In this document: positions 1-9,283 of the stretch, piece by piece
How positions within the stretch are numbered: the stretch's first letter is position 1
Layout of the letters: the number at the start of each line of letters is the position of its first letter
Assembly: GCA_964491395.1 (NCBI GenBank)
Contig: CAZBGI010000021.1
Location: forward strand, 1 to 51,130
Direction: 5' to 3'
DNA: 51,130 nt
Origin: SKVR01 sp964491395
GTDB lineage: Bacteria > Bacteroidota > Bacteroidia > Bacteroidales > UBA7960
The notes under the pieces: generated by a model
Seen by the model: the letters and a program-made list of their open reading frames with translations, nothing else
Database searches by the model: none
What the model was told of the DNA's origin: nothing
Made by a program: the position numbers and the translations under genes

Positions 1-55
1 AGAATCCCTTAAAAAACAATTGGAGGAAGCCGGCGCTGAGGTTGAGATAAAGTAA
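1..55 (+). CDS. rplL: Ribosomal protein L7/L12, C-terminal end (partial)
   Basis: Only the last 17 codons and the stop (53-55) lie in the window. They encode ESLKKQLEEAGAEVEIK, the typical C-terminal helix and strand of bacterial L7/L12. The protein forms the ribosomal stalk that recruits translation GTPases. Its position directly upstream of rpoB is the standard rplJL-rpoBC order. The remainder lies upstream of the window. Confidence 0.93.
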   Translation, partial: ESLKKQLEEAGAEVEIK

Positions 56-77
56 TTTGTTTTACTAAACCCCTAAG

Positions 78-124
78 GATTAGACTTCTGCCGGATTGTT
101 AAGATTCGCTGTGGAAGTCTAATC
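78..124 (+). terminator. 11-bp hairpin in the rplL-rpoB spacer: partial terminator or processing site
   Basis: GATTAGACTTC (78-88) pairs perfectly with GAAGTCTAATC (114-124) around a 25-nt loop. A T-rich tract ending in seven T follows at 135-141. The rplL-rpoB spacer of other bacteria is known to hold a partial terminator (attenuator) and an RNase III site that set RNA polymerase subunit levels below L7/L12. This hairpin could do the same job here; that role is inference from position and shape. Confidence 0.6.
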
Positions 125-180
125 TGTATTGCTGTTTTTTTGCTCATTATTGTTTTTTATTCATAACAAACTTTCATACC

Positions 181-3100
181 TTGGCCGCAACAAACTTAAA
201 AAACAAAAGAATTGACTTCGGATCTGTTACCAGGCGTTTCTCATACCCTGACTTTCTCGAAGTACAAGTCAAATCATTTCAGGACTTTTTCCAACTGGAA
301 ACTACTCCGGAAAACAGAAAAGATGAAGGGCTCTTTAAAGTTTTCGCTGAGAACTTTCCCATTTCCGATGCCCGCAACAACTTTGTGCTGGAATTCCTCG
401 ATTATTTTATTGACCCCCCCAAGTATTCCATTCAGGAATGCATTGAAAGAGGCTTGACGCACAGTGTACCTCTAAAAGCCAAGCTTAAATTATATTGTAC
501 CGATCCCGAACACGAAGATTTTGAAACCATCATTCAGGACGTATACCTGGGTACTATACCGTATATGACCCCCAAAGGTACCTTTGTTATCAATGGTGCT
601 GAGAGAGTTGTAGTGTCGCAATTGCATCGTTCCCCGGGTGTATTCTTCGGTACCAGTGTGCACGCTAACGGTACACAACTTTACAGTGCCAGGATTATCC
701 CTTTTAAAGGTTCCTGGATTGAATTTGCTACAGACATTAACAACGTCATGTACGCTTACATTGACAGGAAAAAGAAACTTCCTGTTACTACCCTGCTTCG
801 GGCCATTGGCTTTGAAAGCGACAAAGAAATTCTTGAAATCTTTGATCTTGCTGACGAAGTTAAAGTCAGCAAAACCGGGCTGAAAAAGTATGTAGGACGG
901 AAACTGGCAGCAAGAGTTTTACGATCATGGATCGAAGACTTCGTGGATGAAGATACAGGCGAGGTGGTCTCCATTGAAAGAACTGAGGTTATCATTGACC
1001 GTGAAACAGTTCTGGAGAACGAACATATTGAGCCAATTCTTGAATCTGGCGTTAAAACCATTATCTTGCATAAAGAAGACGTGAATCTCAACGATTATGC
1101 ATTGATATACAACACTCTGCAGAAAGATACCACCAATTCTGAAAAAGAATCGGTAGAATATATATACAGGCTCCTCAGGAATGCTGATCCACCGGATGAT
1201 GAAACAGCAAGAGGTATGATAGAGAAATTGTTTTTCTCTGACAAAAGGTATGATTTGGGCGATGTGGGAAGGTACAGGATCAATAAGAAACTGAACCTTA
1301 ATACGGATCCTGAAACCCGGGTGCTTACCAAGGAAGATATTATCTGTATTGTAAAATATCTGATTGAACTGGTCAATGCCAAGGCCGATGTGGATGATAT
1401 TGACCACCTTAGCAACAGGCGTGTACGTACGGTTGGAGAGCAATTGTATGCACAGTTTGGAGTAGGATTGGCCCGTATGGCCCGTACCATTCGCGAACGA
1501 ATGAATGTAAGAGATAACGAGGTTTTCGCACCCACCGATCTTATCAATGCCAAAACATTGTCGTCGGTTATCAATTCATTCTTTGGAACAAACCAGCTAT
1601 CACAATTCATGGACCAGACAAACCCGCTGGCAGAACTCACGCACAAGCGTCGTATGTCCGCTCTGGGACCCGGCGGTTTGAGTCGTGAAAGAGCCGGATT
1701 TGAGGTGCGTGACGTTCACTTTACCCACTACGGAAGACTTTGTACCATCGAAACTCCAGAAGGACCTAATATTGGTCTTATCTCTTCACTTTGCGTTTAT
1801 GCCAAGGTAAACGATTTAGGGTTTATTGAAACACCCTATTTTAAAGTAGAAGAAGGAAAGGTCGATTTCTCCAAACCACCTGTTTATTTATCGGCCGAAG
1901 AGGAAGAAGAAAATATCATCAGTCAGGCCAACATGGCCATGAATGAGGATGGAAGTTTCGTGCATGATATGGTAAAAGCCAGGTTTCAGGCTGACTATCC
2001 CATTATTGAACCCGAAAAGGTTCAGCTTATGGATGTTGCTCCCAACCAGATTGCATCCATCGCGGCATCGTTGATTCCTTTTCTTGAGCACGATGATGCC
2101 AACCGCGCTTTGATGGGTAGTAACATGATGCGTCAGGCAGTGCCTCTTCTCAACCCCGAAGCTCCTATCGTGGGAACCGGGTTGGAAGCCAAAGTGGCCG
2201 AAGACTCCAGGGTGCTGCTTCATGCGGAAGGTGATGGAATTGTTGAATATGTAGATGCAGAAGAAATCATCATTCGTTACTCGCGCAACGATGAAGAAAA
2301 ACTGGTAAGTTTTGAAGATGATGTAAGGGTTTACAAACTCACCAAATTTGCCAAAACCAACCAGAGTACTTGTATCAATCTCAAACCTATTGTTCGTAAA
2401 GGACAAAAGGTGGTGAAAGGTCAGTTGCTCAGTGAAGGTTATGCAACCCAAAACGGCGAACTCGCCATTGGACGTAACCTGAAAGTAGCTTTCATGCCCT
2501 GGAAAGGATACAACTTTGAGGATGCCATCGTAATCTCAGAGAAAATTGTGCGAAACGATATTTTCACTTCCATTCATATTGAAGAGTTCTCACTGGATGT
2601 AAGAGACACCAAAAGAGGTGTGGAAGAACTCACCAGCGATATTCCCAATGTTAGTTCAGAGGCTATCAAAGATCTGGATGAAAATGGTCTGATACGAATA
2701 GGAGCAGAAGTTAATGAAGGAGATATCCTGATAGGAAAAATTACTCCCAAAGGAGAAACCGATCCTACACCAGAGGAAAAACTGCTCAGAGCCATCTTCG
2801 GGGACAAAGCCGGTGATGTGAAAGATGCTTCATTGAAAGCACCACCATCAACCAAGGGAGTGGTTATTGACAAGAAATTGTTCTCAAGGGTTTTCAAAGA
2901 TAAAAAAGCCAAAACCAAGGAAAAAATTATCATTGAAAAGCTGGATGAAGAATTCAACAGGGAAGTAAGTGATTTGAAATCTAAGCTGGTTGATAAACTT
3001 ATCGTACTTGTGAGTGGAAAAACCAGCCAGGGTGTTTCCAACAGTCTTAAAGAGGTGGTTGTACCCAAAGGTACCAAGTTCACCCAGAAAATTCTTCAAA

Positions 3101-3993
3101 GCGTTGATTATTCCATCATCAACCCCAACAACTGGACAACCGATAAGCAAAAGAATGAACTTGTAAAGGAATTGATTCATAATTATTCCATCAAATTCAA
3201 AGACATTCTGGGAACTTACAATCGCAAGAAGTTTACAGCCACCGTTGGAGATGAACTTCCTGCAGGAATTGTTCAGTTGGCCAAGATTTATCTTGCCAAG
3301 AAAAGAAAACTCAAGGTAGGAGATAAAATGGCGGGACGTCACGGTAACAAAGGTATTGTTGCCCGTATTGTACGTCAGGAAGATATGCCTTTCCTTGATG
3401 ACGGAACTCCCGTTGATATCGTCCTTAACCCCTTGGGGGTACCTTCAAGGATGAACCTGGGTCAGATTTATGAAACCGTTCTGGGTTGGGCCGGTGAAAA
3501 ACTGGGAGAAACTTATGGTACGCCTATTTTTGACGGTGCCAATATAGATCAGATCAACGAACTTATGCGCAAAGCTGGGTTGCCCGAAAATGGAAAAGTT
3601 TATCTTTACGATGGTGGCACAGGCGAGAGATTTGACCAGCCAGCCACAGTAGGTGTGATTTATATGCTTAAACTGGGGCACATGGTAGATGACAAAATGC
3701 ATGCACGCTCTATTGGTCCTTACTCGCTCATTACTCAGCAGCCCCTTGGAGGTAAAGCTCAGTTTGGCGGTCAGAGATTTGGAGAGATGGAGGTTTGGGC
3801 TCTGGAAGCTTTTGGAGCGGCCAATATCCTTCAGGAAATTCTTACCGTCAAGTCAGATGATGTAATAGGACGTGCCAAGGCCTATGAAACCATTGTTAAA
3901 GGCGATAACCTGCCTACTCCCGGAGTCCCCGAATCCTTCAACGTTCTGGTACACGAACTCCGGGGACTGGGTCTTGATATTAAGTTTGAATAA
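181..3993 (+). CDS. rpoB: DNA-directed RNA polymerase subunit beta
   Basis: Beta subunit of core RNA polymerase, 1270 aa, full length for Bacteroidota. The start chosen is TTG at 181 (LAATNLKNKRIDF...), since no in-frame ATG precedes the conserved N-terminus (SYPDFLEVQ at about 21-29). The fork/rifampicin-pocket segment is intact and of sensitive type: Q475, D478, H488, R491 and S493 correspond to E. coli Q513, D516, H526, R529 and S531. The catalytic-domain motif KVGDKMAGRHGNKG lies near residue 1050. It is followed by rpoC after 111 nt and is presumably co-transcribed with rplL upstream. The TTG start may limit translation relative to neighbours (inference). Identification is certain; the exact start is about 85 per cent sure. 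Confidence 0.98.
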   Translation: MAATNLKNKRIDFGSVTRRFSYPDFLEVQVKSFQDFFQLETTPENRKDEGLFKVFAENFPISDARNNFVLEFLDYFIDPPKYSIQECIERGLTHSVPLKAKLKLYCTDPEHEDFETIIQDVYLGTIPYMTPKGTFVINGAERVVVSQLHRSPGVFFGTSVHANGTQLYSARIIPFKGSWIEFATDINNVMYAYIDRKKKLPVTTLLRAIGFESDKEILEIFDLADEVKVSKTGLKKYVGRKLAARVLRSWIEDFVDEDTGEVVSIERTEVIIDRETVLENEHIEPILESGVKTIILHKEDVNLNDYALIYNTLQKDTTNSEKESVEYIYRLLRNADPPDDETARGMIEKLFFSDKRYDLGDVGRYRINKKLNLNTDPETRVLTKEDIICIVKYLIELVNAKADVDDIDHLSNRRVRTVGEQLYAQFGVGLARMARTIRERMNVRDNEVFAPTDLINAKTLSSVINSFFGTNQLSQFMDQTNPLAELTHKRRMSALGPGGLSRERAGFEVRDVHFTHYGRLCTIETPEGPNIGLISSLCVYAKVNDLGFIETPYFKVEEGKVDFSKPPVYLSAEEEEENIISQANMAMNEDGSFVHDMVKARFQADYPIIEPEKVQLMDVAPNQIASIAASLIPFLEHDDANRALMGSNMMRQAVPLLNPEAPIVGTGLEAKVAEDSRVLLHAEGDGIVEYVDAEEIIIRYSRNDEEKLVSFEDDVRVYKLTKFAKTNQSTCINLKPIVRKGQKVVKGQLLSEGYATQNGELAIGRNLKVAFMPWKGYNFEDAIVISEKIVRNDIFTSIHIEEFSLDVRDTKRGVEELTSDIPNVSSEAIKDLDENGLIRIGAEVNEGDILIGKITPKGETDPTPEEKLLRAIFGDKAGDVKDASLKAPPSTKGVVIDKKLFSRVFKDKKAKTKEKIIIEKLDEEFNREVSDLKSKLVDKLIVLVSGKTSQGVSNSLKEVVVPKGTKFTQKILQSVDYSIINPNNWTTDKQKNELVKELIHNYSIKFKDILGTYNRKKFTATVGDELPAGIVQLAKIYLAKKRKLKVGDKMAGRHGNKGIVARIVRQEDMPFLDDGTPVDIVLNPLGVPSRMNLGQIYETVLGWAGEKLGETYGTPIFDGANIDQINELMRKAGLPENGKVYLYDGGTGERFDQPATVGVIYMLKLGHMVDDKMHARSIGPYSLITQQPLGGKAQFGGQRFGEMEVWALEAFGAANILQEILTVKSDDVIGRAKAYETIVKGDNLPTPGVPESFNVLVHELRGLGLDIKFE

Positions 3994-4000
3994 ACTCCTT

Positions 4001-4034
4001 CGCACATGCCAGAGGGTACTATCTGGCATGTGTG
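4001..4034 (+). other. Hairpin in the rpoB-rpoC spacer
   Basis: CACATGCCAGA (4003-4013) pairs perfectly with TCTGGCATGTG (4022-4032) across an 8-nt loop. One G-T and one C-G pair extend it to 13 bp (4001-4013/4022-4034). No continuous T run follows, only AATTTCTTTTGC, so a strong terminator is unlikely between two essential subunit genes. An mRNA processing or stability element, or a weak attenuator, fits better (inference). Confidence 0.5.
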
Positions 4035-4104
4035 AATTTCTTTTGCAAGCCTTGCTTGTGCATTTTTATATTATAAGCTACTTTATCAAATATATCTACT
4101 TCCT

Positions 4105-7100
4105 ATGGCTTTTAGAAAAGAATCCAACGTAAAAAGCAATTTTTCTCAAATCACCATCAGCCTGGCCTCCCCCGAATCTATCCTTGAAAGGTCTCACGGA
4201 GAAGTAATGAAGCCGGAGACCATTAATTACCGCACCTACAAGCCCGAACGTGATGGTTTGTTTTGTGAACGTATTTTTGGGCCTGTGAAAGACTGGGAGT
4301 GCCATTGCGGTAAATACAAGCGCATCCGTTATAAAGGAATTGTTTGTGACCGTTGTGGTGTAGAAGTGACAGAGAAAAAAGTGAGAAGAGAAAGAATGGG
4401 GCATATCAAACTTGTGGTTCCCGTTGCCCATATCTGGTTCTTCAGATCACTGCCCAACAAAATAGGGTACCTCCTGGGGGTGCCCTCCAAAAAACTCGAT
4501 CAGATTATTTATTATGAAAGATATGTAATTGTTAATCCTGGCGTCAAAAGCGATGAATATAGCAAGCTGGATTTCCTCACTGAAGAGGAATATTTTGCTA
4601 TCCTGGAATCTTTGCCCAGGGAAAATCAGATGCTGGAAGATGACCATCCGGATAAATTTGTTGCCATGATGGGTGCCGAGGCACTGAAAGAGCTTCTGAT
4701 TCGCCTTGATCTTGATCAGCTTTCATATGACCTCAGACATAAGGCCAACACCGAAACCTCTCAGCAAAGAAAAGCTGATGCACTAAAGCGCTTACAGGTG
4801 GTGGAAGCTTTCCGTGAAGCACAGTCACGCATGGAAAATCGTCCTGAATGGATGATAGTTGATGTTGTGCCGGTCATTCCTCCGGAGCTCCGGCCCCTGG
4901 TGCCACTTGATGGGGGACGTTTTGCCACCAGTGACCTTAATGATTTATATCGAAGGGTTATTATCCGCAACAACAGGCTCAAGAGATTGATCGAAATCAA
5001 AGCTCCGGATGTTATCCTTCGCAACGAAAAACGGATGCTTCAGGAGTCTGTTGACTCATTGTTTGATAATTCCCGCAAAACCAATGCGGTAAAAACAGAA
5101 TCCAACCGTCCGCTTAAATCTTTGAGCGACAGCTTGAAAGGAAAACAGGGGCGTTTCCGTCAAAACCTACTGGGTAAAAGGGTTGACTATTCCGCACGTT
5201 CGGTAATTGTAGTGGGTCCTGAACTCAAACTTCACGAATGTGGTTTGCCTAAAGAAATGGCTTCAGAGCTCTTCAAGCCTTTTATTATTCGCAAAATGCT
5301 CGAAAGAGGCATTGTGAAAACGGTTAAATCGGCCAAAAAAATTGTTGACCGAAAAGACCCTGTTGTATGGGATATACTGGAAAATGTGCTCAAAGGACAT
5401 CCTGTTTTGTTAAACCGTGCTCCCACACTCCACCGATTGGGAATCCAGGCTTTTCAACCCAAGTTGATTGAAGGCAAGGCAATTCAGTTGCACCCATTGG
5501 TATGTACCGCTTTTAATGCCGACTTTGATGGTGACCAGATGGCTGTTCACGTACCCCTGGGTAATTCCGCCATCCTTGAAGCACAGCTTTTAATGCTGGC
5601 TTCCCATAATATTCTTAACCCTGCTAACGGGGCGCCCATTGCTGTTCCATCGCAGGACATGGTACTTGGGTTGTATTATCTTACCAAGGCCAGAAAGAAC
5701 ACTCCTGAACATCCCATGAAAGGTGAAGGACTCACATTTTATGGACCTGAAGAGGTGCTTATCGCTTACAACGAAAAAGCCGTTGATATGCACTCAATTA
5801 TCAAGGTCAAAGTTAAAGTGATGGAGGACGGAGAGCTTGTAGACCGTATTGTAGAAACCACACCCGGAAGAATCATGTTTAACGAGGTGGTTCCTGAAGA
5901 ATATGGCTATATCAACCAGCTGCTTACCAAAAAAGCCTTGAGAGATATCATTGGAGGCATTATGAAGGTTACCGGTATTGCCCGTTCTTCCAAATTCCTC
6001 GACGATATTAAAGATCTGGGATTTACCATGGCCTTCCGTGGAGGATTATCCTTTAATCTTGGAGACATTATTGTACCCGAAGAGAAAGAAATTCTCATCA
6101 ACGATGCCAACAGTCAGGTAGATGAGGTTCGTGGTAATTACAGCATGGGCTTCATTACCAATAACGAAAGGTACAATCAGATTATTGATATCTGGACGCA
6201 TACCAATGCGAAACTTACCAAGGTATTGATTGATAGGACAACAGCTGACAATCAGGGATTCAACCCGGTATATATGATGCTTGACTCCGGTGCAAGGGGG
6301 TCGAAAGAGCAGATTCGTCAGCTCTCAGGAATGAGGGGATTGATGGCCAAGCCGCAGAAATCCGGTGCCAAAGGAGGTGAGATTATCGAAAACCCGATTC
6401 TCTCCAACTTTAAGGAAGGACTCTCGGTACTGGAGTACTTTATTTCTACTCACGGTGCACGTAAAGGTCTGGCCGATACCGCCCTTAAAACAGCAGATGC
6501 CGGATACTTAACCCGTAGGCTTGTGGATGTCTCTCAGGATGTTATTGTGAATGAAAGTGACTGCGGTACCCTCAGGGGACTCACTGCCACCGCATTGAAA
6601 AACAATGAAGAGACTGTAGAAACCTTGTATGAGCGTATTCTGGGGCGTACAGCGTTGCAGGATATCGTTCATCCCACTACAGGGAAACTTATCGTAAGTT
6701 CCGGTGAAGAACTTACTGAGGAAATCAGTCAGACTATTGAAGATTCACCCGTTGAGGCGGTTGAAATTCGCTCAGTACTTACCTGTGAATCCAAGCACGG
6801 GGTTTGCGCCAAGTGTTATGGCCGAAATCTTGCTACTGGTCGGATGGTTCAGAAAGGCGAGGCTGTAGGAGTAATTGCTGCGCAGTCCATCGGTGAACCG
6901 GGTACTCAGCTTACCCTGCGAACTTTCCACGTAGGGGGTACTGCAAGTAATATCGCGACTGCCTCAAAGGTTAACGCCAAATATGCCGGTATCCTTGAGA
7001 TTGACGAGTTGAGGGCGATTCCTTATACTAGCCCGGAAGGAAAAAGCTATTACGTGGTAATCGGGCGTTCAGCTGAAATGCGTATTGTTGACAAAAACAC

Positions 7101-8397
7101 AAAAATGGTTCTCACCACTCAAAATATCCCCTACGGTGCCAACTTATATATTGAGCATGGCAGCGAAGTGCAGAGTGGAGACCTTATTTGTGAATGGGAC
7201 CCCTACAATGCGGTGATTGTTTCAGAAATGTCAGGTAAGATTGTATTCAACAATATGGTCGAAGGAGCAACTTTCCGTACTGATTCTGATGAACAAACCG
7301 GATATTATGAAAAAGTAATTATTGAAAGCAAAGATAAAACCCGCAACCCCTCCATCAGTGTTGTTAATGAAGATGGAGATATTCTTCGCAGTTATGATAT
7401 GCCTGTGGGTGCTCACATTGTAGTAAACGACAATAGTGAAATTACTTCGGGTTCAACAATTGCCAAGATACCCCGTGCCATTGGTAAATCTGGTGACATT
7501 ACGGGTGGTTTGCCCCGAATCACTGAATTGTTTGAAGCAAGAAACCCCTCAGATCCTGCAGTCGTTTCTGAAATTGACGGTGTTGTATCTTTCGGTAAGA
7601 AAATCAAACGGGGTAACCGTGAAGTTATCATCACTTCCAAAACCGGAGATGAGAAAAGGTACCTTGTTCCGTTGTCCAAGCAGATTCTTGCCCAGGAAAA
7701 CGACTTTGTTAAGGCAGGTACGCCATTGTCTGACGGCCCTACTACTCCTTCCGATATTCTTTCCATTAAAGGACCGACTGCAGTTCAGGAATACATCGTT
7801 AATGAAGTGCAGGAAGTATACCGTATGCAGGGTGTGAAAATTAATGACAAGCACTTTGAAGTGATAGTGCGCCAGATGATGCGTAAGGTAACTATTGAAG
7901 ATCCGGGTGATACACGCTTCCTTGAAAATGAAATCGTGAATAAGATTGACTTCATGGAAGAAAATGATTCTATCTTTGGTAAAAAGGTCGTTGAAGATCC
8001 CGGTGATTCAGTGATGAAACCTGGACAGATTATTACTGCCCGCAAGCTCAGGGATGAAAATTCGATGCTCAAACGTAAAGACAAAAAACTGGTGGTTGCC
8101 CGCGATGCAAGAGGTGCGACAGCCCGTCAGCAGTTGCAGGGTATTACCCGGGCTTCGTTGCAGACCAAGAGCTTTATCTCGGCTGCTTCTTTCCAGGAGA
8201 CCACAAAAGTACTGACTGATGCCGCTGTAAACGCCAAGGTTGATGCTTTACAAGGTCTGAAGGAGAATGTTATTGTTGGTCACCTGATACCCGCGGGAAC
8301 CGGTCTACGAGATTACGACAACATCATTGTGGGCTCAATGGACGAATACAACCTTCTGATGGCCTCCAAGAAAAAAGTGGAAGCGAAAGAGGAGTAG
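4105..8397 (+). CDS. rpoC: DNA-directed RNA polymerase subunit beta'
   Basis: Catalytic beta' subunit, 1430 aa, complete. The N-terminal zinc ribbon has C66, C68, C81 and C84. The absolutely conserved NADFDGD loop at 471-477 supplies the magnesium-binding aspartates D473, D475 and D477. The second zinc site is C820, C894, C901 and C904. The segment around SIGEPGTQLTLRTFH just after that site belongs to the bridge-helix/trigger-loop region. The ATG at 4105 (MAFRKESN) gives the expected N-terminus. It follows rpoB by 111 nt and precedes a DUF3467 gene by 33 nt, so all three are probably one transcript ending at the terminator near 8795. Confidence 0.98.
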   Translation: MAFRKESNVKSNFSQITISLASPESILERSHGEVMKPETINYRTYKPERDGLFCERIFGPVKDWECHCGKYKRIRYKGIVCDRCGVEVTEKKVRRERMGHIKLVVPVAHIWFFRSLPNKIGYLLGVPSKKLDQIIYYERYVIVNPGVKSDEYSKLDFLTEEEYFAILESLPRENQMLEDDHPDKFVAMMGAEALKELLIRLDLDQLSYDLRHKANTETSQQRKADALKRLQVVEAFREAQSRMENRPEWMIVDVVPVIPPELRPLVPLDGGRFATSDLNDLYRRVIIRNNRLKRLIEIKAPDVILRNEKRMLQESVDSLFDNSRKTNAVKTESNRPLKSLSDSLKGKQGRFRQNLLGKRVDYSARSVIVVGPELKLHECGLPKEMASELFKPFIIRKMLERGIVKTVKSAKKIVDRKDPVVWDILENVLKGHPVLLNRAPTLHRLGIQAFQPKLIEGKAIQLHPLVCTAFNADFDGDQMAVHVPLGNSAILEAQLLMLASHNILNPANGAPIAVPSQDMVLGLYYLTKARKNTPEHPMKGEGLTFYGPEEVLIAYNEKAVDMHSIIKVKVKVMEDGELVDRIVETTPGRIMFNEVVPEEYGYINQLLTKKALRDIIGGIMKVTGIARSSKFLDDIKDLGFTMAFRGGLSFNLGDIIVPEEKEILINDANSQVDEVRGNYSMGFITNNERYNQIIDIWTHTNAKLTKVLIDRTTADNQGFNPVYMMLDSGARGSKEQIRQLSGMRGLMAKPQKSGAKGGEIIENPILSNFKEGLSVLEYFISTHGARKGLADTALKTADAGYLTRRLVDVSQDVIVNESDCGTLRGLTATALKNNEETVETLYERILGRTALQDIVHPTTGKLIVSSGEELTEEISQTIEDSPVEAVEIRSVLTCESKHGVCAKCYGRNLATGRMVQKGEAVGVIAAQSIGEPGTQLTLRTFHVGGTASNIATASKVNAKYAGILEIDELRAIPYTSPEGKSYYVVIGRSAEMRIVDKNTKMVLTTQNIPYGANLYIEHGSEVQSGDLICEWDPYNAVIVSEMSGKIVFNNMVEGATFRTDSDEQTGYYEKVIIESKDKTRNPSISVVNEDGDILRSYDMPVGAHIVVNDNSEITSGSTIAKIPRAIGKSGDITGGLPRITELFEARNPSDPAVVSEIDGVVSFGKKIKRGNREVIITSKTGDEKRYLVPLSKQILAQENDFVKAGTPLSDGPTTPSDILSIKGPTAVQEYIVNEVQEVYRMQGVKINDKHFEVIVRQMMRKVTIEDPGDTRFLENEIVNKIDFMEENDSIFGKKVVEDPGDSVMKPGQIITARKLRDENSMLKRKDKKLVVARDARGATARQQLQGITRASLQTKSFISAASFQETTKVLTDAAVNAKVDALQGLKENVIVGHLIPAGTGLRDYDNIIVGSMDEYNLLMASKKKVEAKEE

Positions 8398-8430
8398 TCG
8401 TTATTTATTCATGTTTTTAAAACAAATGAT

Positions 8431-8742
8431 ATGTCAGAAAACAAAAAACAACAACAGATGAGTATCGAACTGGGTGAAGATGTAGCTGAAGGAGTATATT
8501 CCAACATGGCTATGATAACCCATTCCAATACCGAGTTTGTATTTGACTTTATCAGAATGATGCCTGGAGTTCCCAAAGCAAAAGTTAAATCAAGAGTAGT
8601 AATGACACCTCAACATGCCAAGCGGCTGTTGAAAGCCTTAAATGAGAATATTGCCAAGTATGAGTCTATACACGGACCCATCAAAGATATGGATGCAGGC
8701 AAGTTGCCGATGAACTTCGGTGGCCCTGCTGCCCAGGCATAG
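8431..8742 (+). CDS. DUF3467 family protein downstream of rpoC
   Basis: Small protein (103 aa) of the DUF3467 family, a Bacteroidota family commonly found immediately behind rpoC. Visible features are a Q/K-rich N-terminus, an acidic strand (IELGEDVAEGVYSN), the motif FVFDFIRMMPG near residue 37 and a basic helical segment (MTPQHAKRLLKALNENI) near residues 58-74. No enzyme motif, signal peptide or membrane segment is present, so it should be cytoplasmic. It lies 33 nt after rpoC and directly before a strong terminator, so it belongs to the rpoBC transcript. Biochemical function is not known to me; a link to transcription is suggested only by the conserved position. Confidence 0.9.
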   Translation: MSENKKQQQMSIELGEDVAEGVYSNMAMITHSNTEFVFDFIRMMPGVPKAKVKSRVVMTPQHAKRLLKALNENIAKYESIHGPIKDMDAGKLPMNFGGPAAQA

Positions 8743-8757
8743 GAATACACGATTATA

Positions 8758-8795
8758 AAAAAAAGCCCGGCTTCTTTGATGACCGGGCTTTTTTT
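8758..8795. terminator. Bidirectional rho-independent terminator
   Basis: The GC-rich arm GCCCGG (8765-8770) pairs with CCGGGC (8783-8788), flanked by an A run on the left and a T run on the right, so it works on both strands. It ends the rpoBC-DUF3467 transcript and serves the convergent lipoprotein gene at 8816. Confidence 0.93.
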
Positions 8796-8815
8796 AAAAA
8801 TAGAAATGATAAAGG

Positions 8816-9250
8816 CTAAAAATTTCTTCGGATAATTTTCACAACATCCTCAGGTTTTTGATCTTTCCAAAGAAGCAATATCTTTCCTTGCTGGAAGCTA
8901 TGTTCTTTGATTTTTTCCTTTGAACCGGAAAGATTTTTTTTGTCTTCCTCGCTAATATATCCTTCCACCAGGCTCAAAACCGATTCAAACCTTTCAGTTG
9001 CATCTTTTTCATTCGCGTTTTTTAACTGAAATATTACAAATGAATTATCTTCCCCTTTAAAAGCAATAAAATCATCAACTCCGACTATTTCCAGTGCAAT
9101 TTGCTGAAAATTACCTGATGGGCGTTCAAATTTTCCGGTATATCCTAGTTTTATAATCTCTGTTTCCAGAAATTCCAGGTTTCGTTCTTCCTGCTGGCAG
9201 GAGACTGCCAATAGCAGAAATATGATGGATAAAAGGGGTAAATTTCGCAT
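8816..9250 (-). CDS. Small lipoprotein of unknown function
   Basis: This 144-aa protein has a lipoprotein signal: a short basic start, a hydrophobic stretch and the lipobox LAVSC with Cys at residue 18. The acidic residues after it are compatible with outer-membrane or surface routing in Bacteroidota. The mature part is a mixed alpha/beta domain of about 125 residues (LEFLETEIIKLGY..., ending KPEDVVKIIRRNF) that I do not recognise. The start lies 33 nt below the end of the T9SS cargo gene upstream, so both may be transcribed together and stop at the shared terminator near 8758. No catalytic motif is seen. Confidence 0.8.
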   Translation of the reverse strand: MRNLPLLSIIFLLLAVSCQQEERNLEFLETEIIKLGYTGKFERPSGNFQQIALEIVGVDDFIAFKGEDNSFVIFQLKNANEKDATERFESVLSLVEGYISEEDKKNLSGSKEKIKEHSFQQGKILLLWKDQKPEDVVKIIRRNF

Positions 9251-9283
9251 GTTCTTTTTTTAAAAATAAATAATGTAAACTTA

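Noticed and set aside
1581..1668. Rifampicin-resistance substitution in rpoB
   Set aside because: All key pocket residues (Q475, D478, H488, R491, S493) are of the sensitive type.
925..3342. Long minus-strand open frames inside rpoB (up to 187 codons)
   Set aside because: They lie fully antisense to a highly conserved gene and their products resemble no protein; they follow from its codon bias.
7413..7854. Overlapping open frames on both strands within rpoC
   Set aside because: Shadows of rpoC; no independent start context or protein-like composition.
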